Shown here: in pieces, positions 11,670 to 20,045 of the stretch
Layout of the letters: each line of letters begins with the position of its first letter
Numbering within the stretch: position 1 is the stretch's first letter
Source: Notolepis coatsorum
Taxonomy: Eukaryota; Chordata; Actinopteri; Aulopiformes; Paralepididae
NCBI GenBank assembly: GCA_963971535.1
Contig: OZ020589.1
Location: 92,941,182 to 93,005,181 of the forward strand
DNA: 64,000 nt
Direction of reading: 5' to 3'
Position numbers and translations under genes: made by a program
Notes under the pieces: generated by a model
What the model saw: the letters and a program-made list of their open reading frames with translations, nothing else
Databases searched by the model: none
Told to the model about the DNA's origin: nothing

Positions 11670-11890
11670 ATTTTTTAGGTGTTTGGTTATGTTTTTATCT
11701 GTCATTTTGATCAGGTCTAGCTAAAAGAGGGGATTTATGATCTCAAATGACTAAGGTTTACCAATTGTCATGCTTGAATTTCAACTCTAACGTGTTACAT
11801 AAGTAAAACAGACTATTTGCAAACAACATTGTTCTAAAACAGTGTATCTACTACAGTGTGTATTTATATTTTAGCTAAATGTAAAAAAAC
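11670..11890 (+). repeat. Diverged 200-bp direct repeat, copy 2 (left arm)
   Basis: Second copy of the block at 10520-10740. The adjoining motif AAACATAAATTATA with CATGAAAC also occurs twice (about 11459 and 11946), so the duplication may be wider. No coding content. Confidence 0.65.
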
Positions 11891-13049
11891 ATGAGAACAC
11901 AATCCGAGTGAATTCTGAATTTGATGTTTATTGGTTGAATGTCAAGGATAAACATAAATTATAAAACATCTAAAACCATGAAACTGACTGATGCACTTAA
12001 AACAGACATGTCAACATAGTTTTTTTTACCTGTTTGCATAATGATAAGGTATAAAAACAAAATGCTTCAATACAAATGTATTTTTTAGAAGTTTAGTAAT
12101 ATCAAGCCCCAAATGTATTTTCTTTAACCTGATCTAAGGTACATTATACAACTCATTTATGAATTACTTTGCAACGTCTAGTTTTTTAGCCCCCCAGCGT
12201 TTTATGCTCTCAATATTATGGATATGCATTAAATCCTACACACGATAGGAAATATTCAATCAACTCAAAGATGATGGTTCTAAGGTAAATAAAATGTAAT
12301 TCAGTCAACATAGTTAGTGTATAGTATGGCTAACATGTATGAAAGTTGTTGATACAATATTATAATTCATAATTCAATTCAAAATAATTACCGGTGAGGT
12401 TGTTTGATTTTTGTCCCGATGATTGAAGGAAATTCATTTTTAAGAACTATTTAGCATGAAATATCTTAAAGATGTATTTTTATTCATTATAACCATGAAA
12501 ATAATGCAATGTTAGGTTTTACCGTGATTTTAGTGTTCACAGATAGGAATGTATCATTCACATTCTATTATCCAAATGTACTCTGAACAGACTTGTGAAG
12601 TTAGAGGTAATGTATTATTCACATTCAATTATCCAAATGTACTCTGAGTCAAATTTACTCTGTGAAATGTACTCTGCGAAATGTACTCTGCGAAAGTTCC
12701 CTGCAATATGCAGGGTTTTACATAGACTACTAGCAAAAACAATTCATATTGTTTCAGTGATGGCCTGGTTGATAGCTACATTGTCAAGTTGTCTTATTTT
12801 TTATTCTTATTTCATTGTATAGTGAATCCAGGGGTATAGTGGAGCGATTATATTTTGTTTTTATAATATTTTACAATATCAAAACATGTCTTATGTTCTT
12901 ATATATCTACAAGTCTTATGTAGAATGCTGTAAAAAGAGTCCTACTAATATATTTCACTTAAAAAAAAACTTGTACAGAAAGATAAATATCTGACCCCCG
13001 GAGCCCTGTCAGAGTGTATACAGGTTCTGTACAGTATACCATATGCAAA
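11891..13049 (+). other. AT-rich arm DNA with a TGTACTCTG cluster
   Basis: No supported gene. Between about 12540 and 12705 the motif TGTACTCTG or a close variant recurs five to six times, partly as GAAATGTACTCTGC. A GTG-started frame (12595-12822) ends in a hydrophobic stretch and is equally open in the right arm, but lacks any other support. Confidence 0.5.
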
Positions 13050-13120
13050 TCCCATATGGTCTAGCGGTAATGATGCCCTGCCTTCATCAGGGAGACGCGG
13101 GTTCGACTCCTGCTATGGGA
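13050..13120 (+). tRNA. tRNA-Glu(TTC)-like gene, left arm
   Basis: 71 nt that fold as a cloverleaf: perfect 7-bp acceptor stem (TCCCATA/TATGGGA), D arm with TGGTCTAGCGG (A box), anticodon stem CCCTG/CAGGG with loop CCTTCAT giving TTC, and a T arm GCGGG-TTCGACT-CCTGC containing the B box GGTTCGACTCC. No CCA is encoded. A T7 Pol III terminator begins about 8 nt downstream. The 5' end matches canonical eukaryotic tRNA-Glu, whereas the anticodon arm looks diverged, so this is not a simple recent copy of a host gene. The identical sequence is in the right arm. Whether it is transcribed or charged is unknown. Confidence 0.88.
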
Positions 13121-13254
13121 ATAACACTTTTTTTCTATACATAACAAATGTGTTGGTATGCTTTATTGTAACTGTTTGACCGTTTTTAGTGCAACACTAC
13201 TGTCACCGGCATTTAAGAAGGGTCTAGGGTTATCTCCTCAACACTAGGTTGGAG

Positions 13255-13452
13255 ATGCATTTAAGTCCTATTGATAGTTTTTTTCCATACTTTTGCAAGG
13301 ATATGTATGACTGTGTTTATGGTATTTCTAGCTTATTCATGATTGTGATACTTCTTATTGAATTGTTTAAAGAATATGTGTTTAACCAGCGTATAGTAGG
13401 ACCTTACAAATATGATTTGATCCCAACAAGTGGTGACATTTCGAAGTCTTAA
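13255..13452 (+). CDS. Small hypothetical protein with one membrane-like segment (left arm)
   Basis: About 65 codons from the ATG at 13255; the longer frame uses a TTG. The middle holds a hydrophobic run (LFMIVILLIELF), so a single-pass membrane protein is possible. No family recognised. The right-arm copy differs by one residue (S to Y before LFMIV). It lies between the tRNA gene and the end of the 153-aa gene, convergent with the latter. It may simply be a chance ORF. Confidence 0.25.
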   Translation: MHLSPIDSFFPYFCKDMYDCVYGISSLFMIVILLIELFKEYVFNQRIVGPYKYDLIPTSGDISKS

Positions 13453-13597
13453 AGGGATCACATTCACATAGCTGAATATAGTTGCACAACTGGATAATAT
13501 TTGTATTATTACTAGGATGAACTTAAAATCATTCAAAACAATTATTACATAACAATTATTACAATGAAACGCAGATGGGTATATTATAAAATATTTA

Positions 13598-14059
13598 TTA
13601 AAGAATATTACAAATCATGCTGCAACCTTTTTGATCAATAATATAAGCGTGCATAACATCAATAATGTGATTAATATCTAAAGTTTCTAAACACTTATGA
13701 TTTTTCAGCTTAAAAGCCGTAACATCCACTATTACGGTGTATAAACACAACAGGTGTGCTCTGTTAAAATGACCAATCATATGATCTAAAATAGTAACTA
13801 AGCCGTTTTCAGATAGAAGACTTTCATCCTCTGAGAGTGTCTCTATCATATATTGCCAATTATTTAACAACCCTTTATCTCTCACCAGCTTCAACATATT
13901 TTCAAAAAGCCTTAAGCGCAGGCTATTGACATTCCCGGTTACAGTGTACAAGTGGGCATCGTTGACTTTATTAGCTATAGCATGCTTTAAAAGCAGTGCG
14001 ATATCATAGTTTATAGAGGTCGTAATACAGCTGGTAGTCCTACTGAAGAAATTCCCCAT
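13598..14059 (-). CDS. 153-aa hypothetical virus-like protein with N-myristoylation signal
   Basis: The start ATG at 14059 is followed by MGNFFSR, which fits the MGxxxS N-myristoylation consensus. The rest looks mostly alpha-helical (for example LRLRLFENMLKLVRDKGL and HLLCLYTVIVDV). The stop codon overlaps an AATAAA poly(A) signal. TATA-like elements lie about 25-45 bp upstream of the ATG (14080-14105, read on the minus strand). The gene straddles the inner edge of the left arm: its first 39 codons or so are in the unique centre, the rest in the repeat. The all-helical, small, membrane-anchored build recalls apoptosis regulators (Bcl-2/E1B-19K or death-fold proteins), but I see no diagnostic motif and make no assignment. 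Confidence 0.6.
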   Translation of the reverse strand: MGNFFSRTTSCITTSINYDIALLLKHAIANKVNDAHLYTVTGNVNSLRLRLFENMLKLVRDKGLLNNWQYMIETLSEDESLLSENGLVTILDHMIGHFNRAHLLCLYTVIVDVTAFKLKNHKCLETLDINHIIDVMHAYIIDQKGCSMICNIL

Positions 14060-14227
14060 TTCCTATGCTACGATCCTGATACTTTAAACAACAGCTGATA
14101 TAGGGTGTGTATTTCTGTATGGGGGTGGGGATGAAGCTTCGGACGGGTCTGTATGACGCTATAGATGTGTAGGATAGAAACCTATATATTTAGAGAGTTC
14201 CCTCTTAGAGAGACCCTAGAAAGAAAA
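14060..14227. promoter_or_regulatory. Divergent compact promoter region
   Basis: 168 bp separate the ATGs of two divergent genes. On the minus strand CTATATCAG and TTTAAAG precede the 153-aa gene; on the plus strand CTATATATTTAG (about 14186) precedes the ATG at 14228 by about 40 bp. Such short TATA-to-ATG distances are typical of compact DNA-virus genes. Activity is inferred. Confidence 0.5.
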
Positions 14228-14833
14228 ATGGCGAGCAGTCTAGCTACATCTACTATACGCACGTCAGCCCTAGTAGCGCATTTTAAGGCAGATTTACTTG
14301 CACCATCCAAATTTGGTAGCGTGTTTTATAAAGAGATATGGCCCCTCAGGGATGGGGTACTAGGATTCTGTTATGATGTTAAATTTGAGAGAGTTGTCTT
14401 CTACAAGACCTCCTTGGAGAATTTCCAGGGTGTTGGAAGAAGATCTGAGATAGACCTATCGGAGACGGAATTTTGGAAAATGAAAAAAGCTTCGTATGAG
14501 GCTATGGATGGATTAGTGGGTAGAACGCTTAAGGATGGGGTGATATTCACCCTGGTAATAAGCTCGATAGACTACGGGTATGTGTATTACGGGCGGATAT
14601 CTATAAAAAGTACTCTGGCTTTTGGTGTAGAGACTAATCTAACCATCTTCTCAAGGTTCCTTAATACAAGTCATGAGTATATCCTTTTCTCAGTACCGGT
14701 ACCGGCCTGGTTAGAATGTCTACGGACTTGCGGATTGGTTACTAACGAAGGGGTTAAGGTGAGGACAGACCTGGTTCATTTAAAAAGACGTCTATTCCCA
14801 TACACCGAATCAGAGGAGATGGAGTGCGTTTGA
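14228..14833 (+). CDS. 201-aa hypothetical virus-like protein
   Basis: I choose the ATG at 14228 (AAAAATGGCG, strong initiation context) over the upstream ATG at 14165, which lies before the TATA-like box. The product (MASSLATSTIRTS...) is a mixed alpha/beta-looking globular protein with many aromatic residues (GFCYDVKFERVVFYK, DYGYVYYGRISIK) and an acidic end (ESEEMECV). No signal peptide or membrane segment. I looked for an LxCxE retinoblastoma-binding motif and found none (closest is LECLR). No family recognised. It lies wholly in the unique centre of the palindrome, head to head with the 153-aa gene and upstream of the 212-aa gene on the same strand. Confidence 0.6.
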   Translation: MASSLATSTIRTSALVAHFKADLLAPSKFGSVFYKEIWPLRDGVLGFCYDVKFERVVFYKTSLENFQGVGRRSEIDLSETEFWKMKKASYEAMDGLVGRTLKDGVIFTLVISSIDYGYVYYGRISIKSTLAFGVETNLTIFSRFLNTSHEYILFSVPVPAWLECLRTCGLVTNEGVKVRTDLVHLKRRLFPYTESEEMECV

Positions 14834-14925
14834 CCCTCATCGAAGGGGCGGAGGATGGGGCGTGTCAACCCTAAATCCTCCTTTAAAAAGACTTACATTG
14901 CATTTTGTACTTTTAGATAGCAATC
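14834..14925 (+). promoter_or_regulatory. Promoter of the 212-aa gene
   Basis: A TATA-like CTTTAAAAAG at about 14881 lies 40-45 bp upstream of the ATG at 14926. A G-rich patch (GGGGCGGAGGATGGGGCG, near 14845) could bind Sp1-type factors. Spacing is the same as at the other two genes of the centre. Confidence 0.45.
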
Positions 14926-15564
14926 ATGGCTTTGTATGTGGCACATGAGGCTGATCCTGCTAACTCTGCATTGGATACATTAGATTGCCTGTCTCCACTA
15001 AACACGCCTGATGATGTTGAGACACTACCCGCTGGCGGTTATAGATTCATGGACCCTCCTTCACAGCAACCAAACTTTGCTTGGTATGAGGCTGATCCTT
15101 CTAAGAATGGATTGGATACACTAGATAGCCTGTTTCCACTATACGCTCCAGACGAGGAAGTTGAGACATTACCCGTACCCCTGTATGGTTCAACTAAAAC
15201 TCCTTCACTGCAAAGCCTCCTAGACAGCTTTAGGATTAGATACAGCCCTCTTACAACGATTTGGGAGACTTCGTCGCCGGATTCATCACCGCCAAACCCC
15301 GTCCGGCATATGGATGTCCCTCCTAATAGCCCCTGTTACACCCCTCCTACATCAGAATCTGATGTATTCCACCCTGATCCTGAAGAAATACCTATCGTTG
15401 ATGTAGCTAACATAGCATCAACACTGCCATCCCCAACCGGGGGTACGGTTAAGAGACTGTGTCCTACTAGAAGAAAAACCTTCCACTTCCCAATCAAAGT
15501 ATCTACTCTTAAAGCCTTAGTGACAGCCGCGGAGCTGTCAGGACAATTGTACATCGATGGGTAA
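14926..15564 (+). CDS. 212-aa acidic, proline-rich protein with internal duplication
   Basis: ATG in good context (A at -3, G at +4). The N-terminal half contains two diverged copies of one module: EADPANSALDTLDCLSPL...DDVETLP (about residues 8-36) and EADPSKNGLDTLDSLFPL...EEVETLP (about 54-83). Then comes a Ser/Pro/Thr-rich middle, and a basic C-terminus (KRLCPTRRKTFHFPIK). An acidic, hydrophobic repeated module plus a basic tail resembles a transcriptional activator, but that is inference. Polinton-type adintoviruses and adenoviruses carry small acidic oncoproteins; no LxCxE is present here. The stop codon TAA is at 15562-15564, exactly at the start of the right arm, so the natural C-terminus may have been cut off by palindrome formation. 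Confidence 0.6.
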   Translation: MALYVAHEADPANSALDTLDCLSPLNTPDDVETLPAGGYRFMDPPSQQPNFAWYEADPSKNGLDTLDSLFPLYAPDEEVETLPVPLYGSTKTPSLQSLLDSFRIRYSPLTTIWETSSPDSSPPNPVRHMDVPPNSPCYTPPTSESDVFHPDPEEIPIVDVANIASTLPSPTGGTVKRLCPTRRKTFHFPIKVSTLKALVTAAELSGQLYIDG

Positions 15565-15905
15565 ACGGGAATGTCAATAGCCTGCGCTTAAGGCTTTTTG
15601 AAAATATGTTGAAGCTGGTGAGAGATAAAGGATTGTTAAATAATTGGCAATATATGATAGAGACACTCTCAGAGGATGAAAGTCTTCTATCTGAAAACGG
15701 CTTAGTTACTATTTTAGATCATATGATTGGTCATTTTAACAGAGCACACCTGTTGTGTTTATACACCGTAATAGTGGATGTTACGGCTTTTAAGCTGAAA
15801 AATCATAAGTGTTTAGAAACTTTAGATATTAATCACATTATTGATGTTATGCACGCTTATATTATTGATCAAAAAGGTTGCAGCATGATTTGTAATATTC
15901 TTTAA
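15561..15905 (+). pseudogene. 5'-truncated second copy of the 153-aa gene
   Basis: From GGGAATGTCAATAGC onward (15567) it encodes the same residues as the left-arm copy to the common stop and AATAAA. The first 39 or so codons, with the myristoylation signal and promoter, are missing because the inverted repeat begins within the gene. An internal ATG could give a 99-aa C-terminal product; no promoter is evident. Confidence 0.85.
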
Positions 15906-16050
15906 TAAATATTTTATAATATACCCATCTGCGTTTCATTGTAATAATTGTTATGTAATAATTGTTTTGAATGATTTTAAGTTCATCCTAGTAATAATAC
16001 AAATATTATCCAGTTGTGCAACTATATTCAGCTATGTGAATGTGATCCCT

Positions 16051-16248
16051 TTAAGACTTCGAAATGTCACCACTTGTTGGGATCAAATCATATTTGTAAG
16101 GTCCTACTATACGCTGGTTAAACACATATTCTTTAAACAATTCAATAAGAAGTATCACAATCATGAATAAGCTATAAATACCATAAACACAGTCATACAT
16201 ATCCTTGCAAAAGTATGGAAAAAAACTATCAATAGGACTTAAATGCAT
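16051..16248 (-). CDS. Small hypothetical membrane-type protein (right-arm copy)
   Basis: Mirror of 13255-13452 with one residue changed (Y for S before LFMIV). Same caveats: short, no family, supported only by an open frame and one hydrophobic segment. Confidence 0.22.
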   Translation of the reverse strand: MHLSPIDSFFPYFCKDMYDCVYGIYSLFMIVILLIELFKEYVFNQRIVGPYKYDLIPTSGDISKS

Positions 16249-16382
16249 CTCCAACCTAGTGTTGAGGAGATAACCCTAGACCCTTCTTAAATGCCGGTGA
16301 CAGTAGTGTTGCACTAAAAATGGTCAAACAGTTACAATAAAGCATACCAACACATTTGTTATGTATAGAAAAAAAGTGTTAT

Positions 16383-16453
16383 TCCCATAGCAGGAGTCGA
16401 ACCCGCGTCTCCCTGATGAAGGCAGGGCATCATTACCGCTAGACCATATGGGA
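16383..16453 (-). tRNA. tRNA-Glu(TTC)-like gene, right arm
   Basis: Identical in all 71 bases to the left-arm gene, on the opposite strand, with the same downstream T-run terminator (AAAAAAA on the plus strand just before 16377). Confidence 0.88.
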
Positions 16454-18091
16454 TTTGCATATGGTATACTGTACAGAACCTGTATACACTCTGACAGGGC
16501 TCCGGGGGTCAGATATTTATCTTTCTGTACAAGTTTTTTTTTAAGTGAAATATATTAGTAGGACTCTTTTTACAGCATTCTACATAAGACTTGTAGATAT
16601 ATAAGAACATAAGACATGTTTTGATATTGTAAAATATTATAAAAACAAAATATAATCGCTCCACTATACCCCTGGATTCACTATACAATGAAATAAGAAT
16701 AAAAAATAAGACAACTCGACAATGTAGCTATCAACCAGGCCATCACTGAAACAATATGAATTGTTTTTGCTAGTAGTCTATGTAAAACCCTGCATATTGC
16801 AGGGAACTTTCGCAGAGTACATTTCGCAGAGTACATTTCACAGAGTAAATTTGACTCAGAGTACATTTGGATAATTGAATGTGAATAATACATTACCTCT
16901 AACTTCACAAGTCTGTTCAGAGTACATTTGGATAATAGAATGTGAATGATACATTCCTATCTGTGAACACTAAAATCACGGTAAAACCTAACATTGCATT
17001 ATTTTCATGGTTATAATGAATAAAAATACATCTTTAAGATATTTCATGCTAAATAGTTCTTAAAAATGAATTTCCTTCAATCATCGGGACAAAAATCAAA
17101 CAACCTCGCCGGTAATTATTTTGAATTGAATTATGAATTATAATATTGTATCAACAACTTTCATACATGTTAGCCATACTATACACTAACTATGTTGACT
17201 GAATTACATTTTATTTACCTTAGAACCATCATCTTTGAGTTGATTGAATATTTCCTATCGTGTGTAGGATTTAATGCATATCCATAATATTGAGAGCATA
17301 AAACGCTGGGGGGCTAAAAAACTAGACGTTGCAAAGTAATTCATAAATGAGTTGTATAATGTACCTTAGATCAGGTTAAAGAAAATACATTTGGGGCTTG
17401 ATATTACTAAACTTCTAAAAAATACATTTGTATTGAAGCATTTTGTTTTTATACCTTATCATTATGCAAACAGGTAAAAAAAACTATGTTGACATGTCTG
17501 TTTTAAGTGCATCAGTCAGTTTCATGGTTTTAGATGTTTTATAATTTATGTTTATCCTTGACATTCAACCAATAAACATCAAATTCAGAATTCACTCGGA
17601 TTGTGTTCTCATGTTTTTTTTACATTTAGCTAAAATATAAATACACACTGTAGTAGATACACTGTTTTAGAACAATGTTGTTTGCAAATAGTCTGTTTTA
17701 CTTATGTAACACGTTAGAGTTGAAATTCAAGCATGACAATTGGTAAACCTTAGTCATTTGAGATCATAAATCCCCTCTTTTAGCTAGACCTGATCAAAAT
17801 GACAGATAAAAACATAACCAAACACCTAAAAAATACACCAAAAGCAGATTGATAAAAATGTATACAGGCAAGCGAGCCTAATCACTGAAATTACAACATC
17901 AAACTGTTTGTCTTACAAAATAGGGATGTGTCATGGGGGTGATATATCTCAACCCTTGACTAAAATAGCATTATCCTTCTGACTATTGATTAAATCTACT
18001 AAAAATCGACCTGTTTCATGATTTTAGATGTCTATAATTTATGTTTATCCTAGGACCATGCTACAAATCTTCAACACAGTTGGCTGAAAGG

Positions 18092-18153
<62 letters not shown>

Positions 18154-18306
18154 AACTTTATTAACAGATTGTAGAATGGGTACAATACAGTACAGCTCAA
18201 TACACACAATTGTTAAGGGGATGCAGACCAGAGAAAGACTTTCGTCTTGTTTACATCAGGGTCCCCCATTTTCAATTCATCAGGACATATATGACATACA
18301 TGACAT

Positions 18307-19662
18307 CAGTGTTGTGCTAGTTACTGAAAAATAGTAACTCAGTTACTTTACTAGTTACTTCATTTCAAAGTAACTTCGTTACTGTACTAGTTACTTACAC
18401 CCAAAAGTAATGAGTTACTGTGAAAAGTAACTATTTAGTTATTTAAAAAAAAAAAAAAAAAAAAATTGCTCAAGTCCCATGCCCCATATACTCAAAATCG
18501 GTTGATCAACTTGACAGTTTCCATTCACATCACCGAACTCTGCTAAGCAATGTGGTCTAGAGCGTTTCATTATATATTCCCTCCCCGCTGTATGTATATT
18601 TCTCTCCCACCCACCCACCCCCTCCTAATGTACAGTCCCCTCCCCATCATATGTATATACTCTGTCAGGATCTAGGGGTAACAGTACTGTATATTTGAAT
18701 ACCGCTTATGTCACAAATGTATCAGTACTAAATACCTATATGTCCCTATGCCATAAATGTCATGTTGTGTATGTCATAAATGTCTATATGAATTGAAAAT
18801 GGGGGACCCTGATGGAAACAAGACAAACGTCTTTCTCAGGTCTGCATCCCCTTAACAATTGTATGTATTGAGCCGTACTGTATTGTACCCATTCTGCAAT
18901 CTGTTAAATAAAGTTTTCATTCATTCATTCATTCATTCATCCATTCATTAATTCATTCATAACCATCTTGCAGCGTTGTTTAAGATATCAATCAAAGCAT
19001 TGCAACGTTAGAATAGTTAGGATATCAATTGTGCATGAAAGGACTATATTTATATTGTTTGATTAGTATTATGAGATTCCCTGTCAGATTTCGTACAGTC
19101 AAAATCCGTTGATCTTGAGTTTCAGTGAACACATTGCACTCACCGTCACCAGTCTGCGGTGGTCGAGATGTAACGTTAGTCCAGTTGACTCCAGCAGCCC
19201 TTCAAACATGTTCTTTATCTCGTTTCCATGTTGTATATTAATTATCTCTCCAAGTAGTTGCTAAATGGTTTGTTAGTTCGTTATTATTACTGCGTTCTTA
19301 TTATGTAGATTCATAGCGAGCGTCCTCTTGTTTACTGTAGAGAGCGTCTATTTCTTTCAGAACGTCAGTGGCCAATCAGAAGTGCGAAAACAGAATGAGG
19401 CTACGGAAAGAAATAATAATAATAATAATACTTCGTTTTATATAGCGCCTTTCAGTCTACAGTAAACAAAACAAACGCAGGCGAAATAAGGACACTCGCT
19501 ATGAATCTACATAAAAAGAACGCAGTAACGAACTAACAAACCATTCAGTAACGTAAGTAGCGTTACTGAATTTCAAAAGTAATGCGTTAGAGTACTAGTT
19601 GCGGCAAAAAGTAACTTCGTTTCTGTAACGCGTTACTTTGTAACGCGTTAGTCCCAACACTG
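18307..19662. mobile_element. Non-autonomous hAT transposon nested in the L2
   Basis: Begins CAGTGTTG and ends CAACACTG, flanked by a perfect 8-bp TSD CATGACAT (18299-18306 and 19663-19670), as expected for hAT. Sub-terminal regions are rich in AGTAACT/CGTTAC motifs. It contains a plus-strand L2 tail (about 18790-18960, ending in ATTC repeats), a (TAA)n tract near 19422, and no transposase ORF. Confidence 0.9.
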
Positions 19663-20045
19663 CATGACATACAGATAGTCAGTACTGCTACATCTATACA
19701 TTTATGACATACTAGATTTGCAAATACAGTACTGTTTGTGATACAGAAGGAGTCAAGAAAAGGGAGTATATACATTTGATGTAGAAACTGTACATTGGAG
19801 GAGGTTGTGTGGGGGGGGGGTTGGGTACATTGGGATATTGACAACCATACTGGGTAATTTACATTGGAGGTGGTTGGGGGGGGGGGGGGGGGGGGCGGGG
19901 GGCACACTGTATAAACAAGTAATACTGTATATTGAGGGGGGGGGGGGAGGAGACACTGTACAAACAAACAAAATTGTACATTGAACTATTGACAAAACCA
20001 TACTAGGTAAATGACTGTACATTGGAGGGGGTTGGGTTAGGATAT

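Larger units (their letters stand above)
7349..13942 (+). repeat. Left arm of the giant inverted repeat
   Basis: 6594 bp, matching the complement of 15561-26156 apart from the L2 insertion there. I noticed only scattered substitutions and small indels, for example one base in the otherwise equal 12595-12822 stretch. From outside in: GC-box/ETS block, 80-bp tandem repeats, AT-rich DNA, L2 fragments and a degraded RT, a short-period TAGTGTAA tract (about 11190-11345), two diverged copies of a 200-bp block, a TGTACTCTG cluster, a tRNA-Glu gene, a small membrane-type ORF, and the 3' two-thirds of the 153-aa gene. The inner edge is at the shared GTAA (13939-13942). Confidence 0.93.

Noticed and set aside
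13598-14059. Assignment of the 153-aa protein to Bcl-2/E1B-19K or a death-effector domain
   Set aside because: Only a general helical character is seen; no BH1/BH2 or death-fold signature could be identified by eye.
14165-14227. Longer start for the 201-aa gene
   Set aside because: The upstream ATG lies before the TATA-like box; the ATG at 14228 has a far better context and the same spacing as the other two genes.
14926-15564. Retinoblastoma-binding LxCxE motif in the 212-aa protein
   Set aside because: The nearest match is LDCLS, lacking the Glu; the motif is absent in all three central proteins.
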